Shown here one piece after another: positions 34,897 to 44,153 of a stretch of 64,000 nt of DNA. The stretch lies in assembly GCA_002368175.1 (NCBI GenBank), contig AP018172.1, forward strand, positions 2,850,001 through 2,914,000, written 5' to 3'. The position numbers and the translations under genes are program-made. The stretch comes from Calothrix sp. NIES-2098 (GTDB taxonomy: Bacteria > Cyanobacteriota > Cyanobacteriia > Cyanobacteriales > Nostocaceae). The notes beneath the pieces were generated by a model. The model did not search any database, was not told the DNA's origin, and saw only the letters and a list, made by a program, of their open reading frames with translations. How positions within the stretch are numbered: position 1 is the stretch's first letter; every line of letters begins with the position of its first letter.

Positions 34897-37800
34897 GTGG
34901 CTGGCGCGAATGTTATGGTGGAATGGATAGTTAGCTTGGTAGCAAAAAATGCTGTAGGATTTCTTGTCAAGGCTATTTTCAATGAAGATTTTGCTAAAGA
35001 GATAGTCAAGGATTATGCTAAAGACTTCTTTAAAGGGCGCTTGAAAAATGTAGCAACAATATTTCAGCAAGCACCAATTCAGCAAGCTGTTGCTATAGCG
35101 CTTAAAGAATTTCTGCAACTGGTAGAAGATGAGTTAAAGTTTCTTAAGCTTGCTGATGAGGAAATTAAACAATTTAATCAACCCTTGAAGCAATTTATTC
35201 AGGATAAATCTGTTAAGGAAATCTTGGCTCAGGCTTTCGATTTAGATTGTGATGAGTTAGATTACCAAAATTTAGTTAGTATTTGGAAGAGTCTGAATTT
35301 ACCTAATTTACCAGCTAAGTTTAATTGGCAATTAGTAAGCGATCGCTATTTGCGTAAATGTCAGCAAATTCTCTCGGAGTCACAAGATTTACGCGAACTA
35401 CTCAATACACGTAATTCTATTGCAATTCAGAAAAATACTCAAGCATTAGCGGGAATCATCCCCGATTTTGACTTACAGAAATACCAAGAAGGAATTCGCG
35501 AACGCTATGTGAATCTCAAATTAGATAGTTTGGATACTAGCGGTTATGCTTATAACGAACTTAGGTTATGGAAGATATTTATTACTCCCAATGTACGGGA
35601 AGTTCACCAAGTATTACCCCATGTTTATGAATTACCTAAAGAACATCTGCGACGACTGCAAGAAAGTAACCAAATCGAAGCAGCAGAAATTACTCTAGAA
35701 GAGGTAGAACAATACAAACAAATTTATCTAGAACAACCAGTACGTTCGGTATTGGATATTATCAATCAGCCGCAAACTTATAAATATATCGTAATTTTAG
35801 GCGATCCTGGTTCTGGTAAGTCTACCTTATTGCAATATCTCGCATTAGATTGGGTAGAAAAAACTCTCGATCGACTTGGTAAACCAGAATTTTATTTACC
35901 ACCAATTCCCTTACTAATTGAGTTACGCGCTTATATCAGAAATTATGATGATGGACATTGCAAGGATTTTTTAGAGTTTTTCCATCAAAGTCCAGGTGCA
36001 ATTTCTCACCTCAATCAACATCACTTACACGCACTGCTAAAGACTGGTAATGCTTTAGTGATGTTTGATGGTTTAGATGAGGTGTTTGACTCTGGTAAAC
36101 GTGAAGATATAATTACCGCTATTCATCGTTTTACTAATGAGTATCCTAACGTACAGGTAATTTTAACTTCTCGTGCGATTGGCTATAAGCCACAACGTTT
36201 ACGCGATGCGCAATTTCGTCACTTTATTTTACAAGATTTAAATCACGAACAAGTGCAAGATTTTATCAACAGTTGGTATGATTTGGCTTTTAAGGATGAG
36301 GTTGATAAACTGCGAAAAAAAGAACGATTGCAAAAAGCAATTAATACATCAACAGCTATTGCAGAATTGGCAATTAATCCGCTACTGCTGACGATGATGG
36401 CAATTCTTAATCGTAATCAAGAATTACCTAGAGAAAGAGCAGAACTATATAAAAAAGCTTCAGAAGTTTTACTGTATAAATGGGATGTAGAACGTGCTTT
36501 AGAAACTGAACGGCATTTACTGACAACGATTGATTATCAAGATAAACAAGCAATACTGCGTCAAGTTGCTTATGATATGCAAACCAGTCAAAAAGGTTTG
36601 GCTGGTAATTTGATTAGTGCTAGAAACTTAGAGAAAATTTTTACTGACTATTTGAAAAGTATTGAAGTTAGTGATGCTAGAGATAAAGCTAGGCGGTTGA
36701 TTAATCAATTGCGGACTCGTAATTTTATGTTATGTTTTTTGGGTGCAGATTATTATGCTTTTGTACATCGCACTTTTTTAGAATATTTTTGTGCTTGGGA
36801 GTTTGTTTGGCAATTTAAAGAAACGCAAACACTTTCTATTGAGCAACTCAAGAGTGAGGTTTTTGGTAAATATTGGCACGATGAAACTTGGCATGAAGTA
36901 TTAAGATTAATTGCGGGGATGATTGAGCCAAGATTTGTCGGTAAAGTTATTGAGTATTTAATTGCTCAACAGGGTGAAGAGGAAAAATTTACTAATCTAT
37001 TTTTAGCCGCTAAGTGTCTTGCAGAAGTGAGAAATCGTGCAGTAATTGCTGCAACTGCTAACATATTATTTGAGCAGTTAAAAGCTTTAACCAAATATGA
37101 CCTTTGGTACTATTACGATCGCTTATTTGATGAGCAAGACAGTAAACTAGTTGAGGAAATTCGTACTCAAGCAGTTGCAGCCATTGCTACCAGTTGGAAA
37201 GATGACCTCAAAATTAAATCTTGGCTGAAAGATTGCGCTACTGTGGATGAAAATTGGTATCTGCGACGTGCTGCTGTGCAAGAATTAGCGCGCAACTTTC
37301 CAGATGACACTGATACCATTCGCTTTCTCAAAGACTGCGCCACTTTTGATGAAAGTTGGAATGTACGACTTGCGGCTGTGCAAGAATTAGCGCGCAACTT
37401 TCAAGATGATGCTGAAATCGCGAGCTTATTGAAAGTTCGTGCTACTGTTGATGCGGATGCAGATGTGCGACGTGTGACTATAGAAGAATTAGCGCAGAAT
37501 TTCAGAGATAATATTGCTATTGTGGGGATTTTACAAAATTGCGCGATCGCAGATGAAGATGCAGATGTCAGGTGTGCTGCTGTCAAAGCATTGGCGCATC
37601 ACTTTAGAGATGATGCGGATACTATCAGCATATTGCAAGATTTAGCGATCGCAGATGAAGATGCAACTGTACGCTGTGCTGTTGTCGCAGAATTAGCACA
37701 TCACTTTAGAGATGATAGCGACACTATCGGCATTCTCCAAGACCACGCTACTGTTGATGAAGATGCAGATGTCCGGCGTAGTGCAATCCAAGCTTTAGCG

Positions 37801-38940
37801 CATAACTTTCCTGATGATGCTAGCACCTTCAACATCCTTAAAGAACGTGCCACTGCTGACGATAATACAGATGTGCGCCGTACTGCCATAGAAGAATTAG
37901 CAGCTTTTAAAAGTCATCCCGACACCATCAGACTACTCAAACACAGCGCTACAGCTGATGAAAGTTGGCAGGTGCGACAAGCTGCAATTCAAGTATTAGC
38001 GCACAACTTCCCAGAAGATCGCTTTTTGAAATACCTTGCGACTACTGATGAAAGTTGGCAAGTGCGACGTACAGCAGTGGAAGAATTAGTACACATTCAA
38101 AATAATGCTGATATCATCGGCTTTCTTAAAGATAGCGCCACTGCTGACGAAGATTCCGATGTTAGACAAGCCGCAGTTCAAGTATTAGCACGTAACTTTC
38201 AAGATAATTCTGACACCAGATATTTTCTCAAATACCGCGCCACCGTTGATGAAGATGCAGATGTGCGCGGTGCAGCCGTGGCAGAATTAGCACGCAATTT
38301 CCCTGATGATGGCCATAGTATCAGCTTTCTCCAAGAGTGCGCCACAAGCGATCGCAGTTGGAATGTCCGACATATTGCAGTGGAAGAATTAGCGCGCAAT
38401 TTCCCTGATGATGCCAATCTCATCTATTTCCTGAAAAATTGCGCTACTACTGACACTAATCACTATGTGCGACGAAAAGCCGTGCAAGCGCTGGCGCGTA
38501 ACTTTAAAGATAACGCTGATATTATCAGCTTCCTCAAAATTCGTGCGACTACCGACACTCATTGGAATGTGCGATATGTGACTGTAGAAGAATTAGCAGA
38601 GTTTAAACATGACACCGATATTATCGGTTTTCTCAAAAGCCGTGCTACTAATGATGAGAGTTGGCAAGTGCGACAAATTGCAGTGCAAGCATTAGCACGC
38701 AACTTCAAAAATCAAGCTGGGATGTGGGAATTCTTCTCCAACTGTGCTGTCAAAGATCCATTTCAGCGCCAGAACAGTTGGCAAACCAATCCCCGACGTG
38801 TTGCACTGGAGATAATACTCAAGCAATATCCGCGTCATCCCCAAACTTTAGCATTGCTGTGCGATCGCGCAGATAATGATGCAGATGAAAAAGTTAGGGA
38901 GTTCGCTCGGAAAAAATTGGTAGAGTTAGACCAATTTTAA
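34897..38940 (+). CDS. NACHT-domain STAND ATPase with C-terminal HEAT repeats
   Basis: A 1347-residue protein. Residues 1-230 form an alpha-helical N-terminal domain of the kind found on bacterial NACHT proteins (no enzymatic motif seen). NACHT: Walker A GDPGSGKST (about 302-310), Walker B LVMFDGLDEVFD (about 386-397), sensor/R motif VQVILTSRAIGY, then a winged-helix region ending near 650. From residue 779 to the end there are about 15 near-identical 30-34-residue HEAT-type units (CAT-DE--VR--AV-ELARNF-DD) plus two degenerate ones. STAND proteins of this layout (bNACHT) protect against phages; ligand and effector are unknown. The start is GTG. Confidence 0.9.
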   Translation: MAGANVMVEWIVSLVAKNAVGFLVKAIFNEDFAKEIVKDYAKDFFKGRLKNVATIFQQAPIQQAVAIALKEFLQLVEDELKFLKLADEEIKQFNQPLKQFIQDKSVKEILAQAFDLDCDELDYQNLVSIWKSLNLPNLPAKFNWQLVSDRYLRKCQQILSESQDLRELLNTRNSIAIQKNTQALAGIIPDFDLQKYQEGIRERYVNLKLDSLDTSGYAYNELRLWKIFITPNVREVHQVLPHVYELPKEHLRRLQESNQIEAAEITLEEVEQYKQIYLEQPVRSVLDIINQPQTYKYIVILGDPGSGKSTLLQYLALDWVEKTLDRLGKPEFYLPPIPLLIELRAYIRNYDDGHCKDFLEFFHQSPGAISHLNQHHLHALLKTGNALVMFDGLDEVFDSGKREDIITAIHRFTNEYPNVQVILTSRAIGYKPQRLRDAQFRHFILQDLNHEQVQDFINSWYDLAFKDEVDKLRKKERLQKAINTSTAIAELAINPLLLTMMAILNRNQELPRERAELYKKASEVLLYKWDVERALETERHLLTTIDYQDKQAILRQVAYDMQTSQKGLAGNLISARNLEKIFTDYLKSIEVSDARDKARRLINQLRTRNFMLCFLGADYYAFVHRTFLEYFCAWEFVWQFKETQTLSIEQLKSEVFGKYWHDETWHEVLRLIAGMIEPRFVGKVIEYLIAQQGEEEKFTNLFLAAKCLAEVRNRAVIAATANILFEQLKALTKYDLWYYYDRLFDEQDSKLVEEIRTQAVAAIATSWKDDLKIKSWLKDCATVDENWYLRRAAVQELARNFPDDTDTIRFLKDCATFDESWNVRLAAVQELARNFQDDAEIASLLKVRATVDADADVRRVTIEELAQNFRDNIAIVGILQNCAIADEDADVRCAAVKALAHHFRDDADTISILQDLAIADEDATVRCAVVAELAHHFRDDSDTIGILQDHATVDEDADVRRSAIQALAHNFPDDASTFNILKERATADDNTDVRRTAIEELAAFKSHPDTIRLLKHSATADESWQVRQAAIQVLAHNFPEDRFLKYLATTDESWQVRRTAVEELVHIQNNADIIGFLKDSATADEDSDVRQAAVQVLARNFQDNSDTRYFLKYRATVDEDADVRGAAVAELARNFPDDGHSISFLQECATSDRSWNVRHIAVEELARNFPDDANLIYFLKNCATTDTNHYVRRKAVQALARNFKDNADIISFLKIRATTDTHWNVRYVTVEELAEFKHDTDIIGFLKSRATNDESWQVRQIAVQALARNFKNQAGMWEFFSNCAVKDPFQRQNSWQTNPRRVALEIILKQYPRHPQTLALLCDRADNDADEKVREFARKKLVELDQF

Positions 38941-38955
38941 AAAAGAATGCCACAG

Positions 38956-38998
38956 ATGTGTAGGTTGGATAGAATGCAGTGAAACCCAACCTACACAT
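38956..38998. repeat. Cyanobacterial palindromic repeat (TGTAGGTTGG type)
   Basis: ATGTGTAGGTTGG (38956-38968) pairs with CCAACCTACACAT (38986-38998). This palindrome class is dispersed in Nostocales. Here it follows the NACHT gene and is trailed by T-rich sequence, so it could also act as its terminator. Confidence 0.75.
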
Positions 38999-39063
38999 GC
39001 TTTTCATCCCTCTTTTGTTACTATGGGGATAGTAGAATCAGGAAGCAACCCGGAAACAGTAAG

Positions 39064-39082
39064 TAATACCAATTCACTTTCT
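39064..39082. repeat. Solo TAATACCA-type repeat end
   Basis: TAATACCAATTCACTTTCT, matching the IS630-type ends over its first 14 bases. Confidence 0.55.
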
Positions 39083-39151
39083 GCATAATTGTTTTGACCT
39101 AATTTCTATTTCCCGCAGGGTACGCAGATAAAGGCAGATAATTTTATCTGT

Positions 39152-39955
39152 TCATAATGCTCGAATCACCGTACCTTGAACAGTTTTACCCATAACAGCA
39201 TTAGTCAAATTACCTGGGATAGTTCCATCAATTATCCAGCAATCAATTCCTAAATGAGAGATAGATAAAAATTCTTCTACTTTCTTGAACATACCGCCAG
39301 TAACATCTATAGATTTACTTTCACCTAAAAAATCTTTGATTTGATGATAATTAGATGGGGTAATCTGAGATATTACTTTGCCTTGGCAATCGTATACACC
39401 TGGATAGTCGCCTGCATTTATGAGTTGAATTTTAAACTTGTCTTGTGTGTAAAAATATTTGGCTAATTCTGTTAATAAACTATCGGTAGAAAGAATGGTG
39501 CTACCAATTGCTTTATCTAAAACTACGTCACCAAATACTAAAGGAATTAAACCTGCTTCTAGACTATTTTCGATAACTGAAAAGTCCACTTTGATGAGTT
39601 GTTTATTTTGAGTAACTGCCATAGTTACAGGTGGTAAGCTAATTACTGGTAAACCTGCTTGGAGAAAAATTTTCGTCAGCAGCCGATTTAAATCGATAGA
39701 ATCTTGGTGGACGAAACAAAATCCTAGCTTTTCGGCATCAGAACTCATGCCTTCAATGGTATTGTATTTTTTAGCTGACTGATGCCCAAACGAACCAGCA
39801 CCGTTACCAATAATCAATTTTATATGGGGATGTTGATTGATAATCTGGCTTACTTCCTCAACCAGTTGTTGCATTATTTCAGGTCGAGTAGTATAAGGTT
39901 TGTCCTTATCAGTAATTAAAGAACCACCCAGTTTAATTAATGCCAAATCCATCAT
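39152..39955 (-). CDS. Isopentenyl phosphate kinase-like amino-acid-kinase-fold protein
   Basis: A 267-residue member of the amino acid kinase superfamily that looks like isopentenyl phosphate kinase: LIKLGGSLITDK (residues 6-17), IGNGAGSFGHQSAKKY (about 49-64, His presumably the catalytic residue of IPK), LVFGDVVLD, and the C-terminal DVTGGMFKKVEE. IPK makes isopentenyl diphosphate from the monophosphate. The gene overlaps the 3' end of the large RNA-processing gene by 23 bp and is last in an RNA-repair operon, so it may phosphorylate a nucleotide or RNA end or have a metabolic job; this is open. Two Met codons begin the frame. Confidence 0.75.
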   Translation of the reverse strand: MMDLALIKLGGSLITDKDKPYTTRPEIMQQLVEEVSQIINQHPHIKLIIGNGAGSFGHQSAKKYNTIEGMSSDAEKLGFCFVHQDSIDLNRLLTKIFLQAGLPVISLPPVTMAVTQNKQLIKVDFSVIENSLEAGLIPLVFGDVVLDKAIGSTILSTDSLLTELAKYFYTQDKFKIQLINAGDYPGVYDCQGKVISQITPSNYHQIKDFLGESKSIDVTGGMFKKVEEFLSISHLGIDCWIIDGTIPGNLTNAVMGKTVQGTVIRAL

Positions 39956-42899
39956 GGGAGATTGTCACCTCAAAACTGCTATTTTGACAATTCAACTGCG
40001 ATAGAAAATCTCTCGATAACTCCTCTACTGTATTACTGTTATGATCAACAGGAAGATTTAAACCTAGTACCAAACGCACCGTATTTTCCATCTTTTGAAT
40101 CTTTGTGCGACCTTGCACAAAGATACCGATTTGTTCAAGCTGAATAATTAAGCCAATGATGTAACCTTCTAAAATACCGCAGCATTTTTCTAGTTCACGA
40201 TTATCTTGGTTACTCACCTTTAATATCAAGAAAATTTCTGATTCTTGATGTAAGTCGATTGGCTCAAATAAAGCTGTCCACTTCTCCTCGCCAGCTAAAA
40301 TTTGCTTAGTTAGTCTTGCACCTCTAGCAAATTCATGACGGAGTATCTGTGCGGTAGAACGGGTGACATTACGAGCAGTATTCTGACATGGTTCTATTGA
40401 TGTGACTATAGGTAGCCAGTCTCGTAGCGATCGTACCTTATATTGTCTACCTGCATCTGTAAGAGCGATCGCCTGCTGCCAATCATGTTGGTGCAAAAGC
40501 TGGAAAAAATTAGCCAGTAATTCCTCTACCCTCGCGTCTGATTTTTTGTAATGTTTGCAACTCCAAGCGCAAAGTAACGCCCAAGAGAAACCTCCAAGGA
40601 AACCCCAAGCATTGCTGTAAATATCTCTGGCTTTAGCCCAGGCGCGTACTGCTCGCAATAGCTGCCGAAAGGTGTCAAGCGATACATAATCGCCAACTAC
40701 CTCTGTAATTACATCTGCTTCCCAACAACCGACAATAGCTTTTAAGCTAATGGGGTCAAGGTTTTGCGGAGTTTTCCTCGCTAATTGCTCGTTTTCTACC
40801 CTTGCGTAAAGTAGATCTAGGGATATTCCTTCTAGTTGCAGGCGCAATATTGGTACTCGTGCATCTAATACTAGTTGAGTGTGGCACAATCCTTGCAAGC
40901 GTTGTTGGACGCTAACCAGAAACGCTTCCCCTGATAGATAAGTTGGAATCACACACACAACATCCAAATCGCTGTTGGGACTTTGTACCCCAAGACGCGC
41001 CGAACCTAATAACTGTAATGATGGTTGAAAACCCAAACATTCCGCACAAGCTTGATTCACAACTTCTAACACAGTTTCACGCTGTAATTGTTGTGCTGGA
41101 GTTAATGCAGGTTCCAAGTTGTTAATTAACTTTTCCAATTTGGAAGAATGCGTGACTCCGCTTTCTCCCAAATACACAATATGTCTCACTTCAAACGGCT
41201 CATCGCCTCGACGGCTAATTAAGGCGATAGAGTCAACTGTAAAACTAATTGGATGCCATTGCGGTAACTCAGCAATGGCTGCTTCCGGACTGGGGAATTG
41301 TCCGACGCTGAGGTGGGGTGTAAAACCTGCTGTTGTTTTGCTGCTTTGTTCGTCACATTGCGGAAACAGATTTTGCAGTACCGCCTGTAACTCATGCAAT
41401 GCGTTTTCTGGCTGGGCGACAGGACGCAACCAAGCTGTAGAACTTTTGCGGTGGGTAAATGTTTGGAAGTCAGTTAAGGTAATTAGAAATGGTTGTAGTT
41501 GAGCAAGTGCAGGCGCAATAATTTCCACTGCTTCAGCAAAATAGGATTCTGGGAGAAAGCCGTAGAGTAAATTAATGTGAGCCATCCAACGCTCAACTCT
41601 GGCATCATAACGCTGACGGATGGTTTGGATAGCAGGTAAAACATTGTCTGGCGGAATCACAACTACAGCACTTTGATAAACTGGTCGCACTGTACTTAAT
41701 GTGGAAGCCTGAAAAGACCTCGCAAATTTAAGAACTGCACGAAGACCAAAATGATCGGATGGATAAATTTTCCCCTCTGTACCTGCTATGGGTTCACACG
41801 CAAATAAGTTAATTGACTGCGCTTGCCAATCATGGTTTGGACTTCGTAGTAAAATGCGATCGAGCCTAACTGGTATTCCCTTTAAACTCATCAACGCTGC
41901 TAAGGAGTTATGTTGGGGGTCAAATGTATAACCTGCTGCATCAGGATGTAGTTGTTGCCAAATATCAACAAACTCAGCATCCGTTAATATCTCTTCTTGT
42001 TCGTTACCTCGTGTATTAAAGTCCCCAGCTATCAAGCTATTTCCTGGTAGCTGTTGGAGATATGCAATTATGGTAGCTAGCTGATGCTGGCGTTTTTCTA
42101 AGGCATTTTGAGCGTAATCGCTTGTTAAATGCACGACTGCAATGTGCAATAGTTGAGCGTTAATTTCACAACTCCCTACCAATACCCGCTTGTGTCCAGA
42201 AAACTGATGCTCAACGAGTGTAAAAGGCAAGCGAGACAATAATAAATTACCGTAAGGTCGCACTGTTTCGGCTGTGTTGGATTCGGATATGTAATAATTG
42301 CGTACCCAAGTTTGCGATAAAAGCAACTCTACTAAAGCTGGTGTCGCTTCTTGGATAGCGATAATATCGGCGTTACATTGACGTAGCTGCTCAACAATTA
42401 CTGGTAATCTTTTCTCTGTTTCGATTTTATCCTGTTCGTAGAGGTCACAAAGTACGTTAAAACTAACTATTGTCAAACTTTCTACGTTAAAGGCTGCGAT
42501 TGGTTGTAAATCTGGTTGCCAACCTTGGCTATCGTATTTATAAACGGGTCGCGGATTGAATATCGCTGTGCTATCTAATATCTTGACAACTTTCTCCTCA
42601 ACATTCTCTGTAGTTTGGGTTTTCCACGCCGCAGTCGGTAACTCTCCAGTGGAAATTAAATCTAAATGCTGTTCCCGATCCCAAACAACCACGTCTCCAC
42701 AACGGATATAGCGGATGCGATGCCAAGGAATATCCCCATCTGTCGCCCATTGTGCTAAAGGTTTTTCTCGCATTCCTGTAGATGAAAGACGTTCTTGATA
42801 ACCGACAACAAAAGCGCTGCTATCAAGACGCACATCCCAGATAATGCGATGGTAAACCTCGCTGCTTGTTGCCATTTTTTTCTTTTCTGATTTTGACAT
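39933..42899 (-). CDS. Four-domain RNA end-processing protein (DUF504, EEP, 2H, nucleotidyltransferase)
   Basis: A 988-residue fusion. (1) DUF504-like N-terminus (RIIWDVRLD, DGDIPWHRIRYI, VVWDRE). (2) Endonuclease/exonuclease/phosphatase domain, about 140-385: SFNVLCDLY, IIAIQEAT, IAGDFNTRG and terminal SDHFGL. (3) 2H phosphoesterase (LigT type), about 400-580, with the two motifs HINLLYG and HLSVGQF. (4) Poly(A)-polymerase-type nucleotidyltransferase from about 610: LLGSARLGVQSPNSDLDVV and a C-terminal helical region. Together these can trim or open 2',3'-cyclic or diphosphorylated ends and add nucleotides. It is the third gene of the RNA-repair operon. Confidence 0.85.
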   Translation of the reverse strand: MSKSEKKKMATSSEVYHRIIWDVRLDSSAFVVGYQERLSSTGMREKPLAQWATDGDIPWHRIRYIRCGDVVVWDREQHLDLISTGELPTAAWKTQTTENVEEKVVKILDSTAIFNPRPVYKYDSQGWQPDLQPIAAFNVESLTIVSFNVLCDLYEQDKIETEKRLPVIVEQLRQCNADIIAIQEATPALVELLLSQTWVRNYYISESNTAETVRPYGNLLLSRLPFTLVEHQFSGHKRVLVGSCEINAQLLHIAVVHLTSDYAQNALEKRQHQLATIIAYLQQLPGNSLIAGDFNTRGNEQEEILTDAEFVDIWQQLHPDAAGYTFDPQHNSLAALMSLKGIPVRLDRILLRSPNHDWQAQSINLFACEPIAGTEGKIYPSDHFGLRAVLKFARSFQASTLSTVRPVYQSAVVVIPPDNVLPAIQTIRQRYDARVERWMAHINLLYGFLPESYFAEAVEIIAPALAQLQPFLITLTDFQTFTHRKSSTAWLRPVAQPENALHELQAVLQNLFPQCDEQSSKTTAGFTPHLSVGQFPSPEAAIAELPQWHPISFTVDSIALISRRGDEPFEVRHIVYLGESGVTHSSKLEKLINNLEPALTPAQQLQRETVLEVVNQACAECLGFQPSLQLLGSARLGVQSPNSDLDVVCVIPTYLSGEAFLVSVQQRLQGLCHTQLVLDARVPILRLQLEGISLDLLYARVENEQLARKTPQNLDPISLKAIVGCWEADVITEVVGDYVSLDTFRQLLRAVRAWAKARDIYSNAWGFLGGFSWALLCAWSCKHYKKSDARVEELLANFFQLLHQHDWQQAIALTDAGRQYKVRSLRDWLPIVTSIEPCQNTARNVTRSTAQILRHEFARGARLTKQILAGEEKWTALFEPIDLHQESEIFLILKVSNQDNRELEKCCGILEGYIIGLIIQLEQIGIFVQGRTKIQKMENTVRLVLGLNLPVDHNSNTVEELSRDFLSQLNCQNSSFEVTISHDGFGIN

Positions 42900-42945
42900 C
42901 TTCCCTTATTCCTTATATACGTACAGTGTTCCCCTTCTGCCTTCT

Positions 42946-44082
42946 TCAATGCACTACCCAATCCACTGTCTGAGCTTCGGTAATATCAGGCACTTCAAGG
43001 CGCTGTCTCATCCGTAAAAGTACTTTCTCTGGAACTTTGGCAGTGCGATCACAATTTCTTCGCAGCAGTTCTGGCCAAGATGCTTCTAGGTAAACTATGC
43101 GAATGCTGGCTTGATAGCTAGCAAACAGGCGCACCAGCATTCCTCGCAATTGGCGGCTGAGGTTAGTTGCATTCCAGACAAAGGATTTTCCATCTCGCAT
43201 ATATTCTTTGGCTAAGGCTTTAGCTGCATTTGCTACTAAGCCTTGATCATCTTCTGGATCGATGCCCATGTCCTGCCGTAGTTTATCTAGGGAAATTACT
43301 TCCCAGTCTGGTAAATTTTCTTTAATCCAAGTATCTTTTCCCGCACCCGGTAATCCTGACATCATCACTACCTGAAAGCGGGTATCGTCATAAGCTTCAT
43401 AGTCTGGGTTGCCATTTTCTTTTTGGAAATACACAAACCGACTATGGGCAGATGGAAATCTTCTAGGTTGGTGAAAACAGTGATTTTCTTGACAAAATTC
43501 GCGGAAAAACTCGATGCGTTCAATTAATTGGGCTTGGTCGTCACAATAACGCCCTCTGACATCTGCTTCTGCTAGCAAACTCAGCAGATCGCAACGGATA
43601 ATTTGGCTGGCTTTGATAACTGCGCGTTCGGGGTTGGGTTTGTCCCAAAACCACAGGGGTAAACTGCCATATTTAACCAAAGATGCGATCGCCTCGCGTT
43701 CTTTAAATGGTACTTGCAAATCCCAAAGAATCTGCTGTGCCATTTTTGCACCTTGGAGTACGTGACCTTTCGAGGAAATGGCTCCGTCTGCTGCTATTTC
43801 GGTCGCCGCAGGTTTGGCGACATCATGTAGCAAAGCCGCCGCAAATAAAAGCGATCGCTCTTTAGCAGGTAATGCTCGCCATTGGGGTAATGCTACTAAT
43901 GCCTCACATACTAATTTTGTATGAACGAGAACATTCCCTTCCGCATGGTAACGCGGATCTTGAGGACAATCGGCAAGCGATCGCAGCCAATCAAATTCAG
44001 CTTCCAAGGCTGACCAATTAATCGACCAATCAGTTTCGCTTGGACAATATGGAAAAGACCAAGATTGAATAGAGGAATTCAT
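42946..44082 (-). CDS. HD domain-polynucleotide kinase fusion
   Basis: A 378-residue protein. The N-terminal HD phosphohydrolase (about 45-200) has LLHDVAKP (HD at about residue 87) and an upstream HAEGNVLVHT His pair. The C-terminal P-loop kinase (about 238-378) has GLPGAGKDTW (Walker A), then VISLDKLRQDMGI, WNATNLSRQLRGML and a lid RRNCDRTAKVPE. The kinase resembles the polynucleotide 5'-kinase module of Pnkp and T4 Pnk; with an HD domain it can remove a phosphate and add one, preparing RNA ends. It is flanked by the RNA ligase and the EEP/2H/NTase gene on the same strand, spacing 46-70 bp, so it is part of their operon. Confidence 0.85.
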   Translation of the reverse strand: MNSSIQSWSFPYCPSETDWSINWSALEAEFDWLRSLADCPQDPRYHAEGNVLVHTKLVCEALVALPQWRALPAKERSLLFAAALLHDVAKPAATEIAADGAISSKGHVLQGAKMAQQILWDLQVPFKEREAIASLVKYGSLPLWFWDKPNPERAVIKASQIIRCDLLSLLAEADVRGRYCDDQAQLIERIEFFREFCQENHCFHQPRRFPSAHSRFVYFQKENGNPDYEAYDDTRFQVVMMSGLPGAGKDTWIKENLPDWEVISLDKLRQDMGIDPEDDQGLVANAAKALAKEYMRDGKSFVWNATNLSRQLRGMLVRLFASYQASIRIVYLEASWPELLRRNCDRTAKVPEKVLLRMRQRLEVPDITEAQTVDWVVH

Positions 44083-44153
44083 AAATTTTGTAGGGGGATG
44101 AAGGGGACAAGGAGGAAAGAAATGCTTGACTCTTGACTCTTGACCAATGACTA

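Noticed and set aside
37167..38423. Repeated minus-strand frames opposite the NACHT HEAT repeats
   Set aside because: Antisense shadows of a repetitive coding region.
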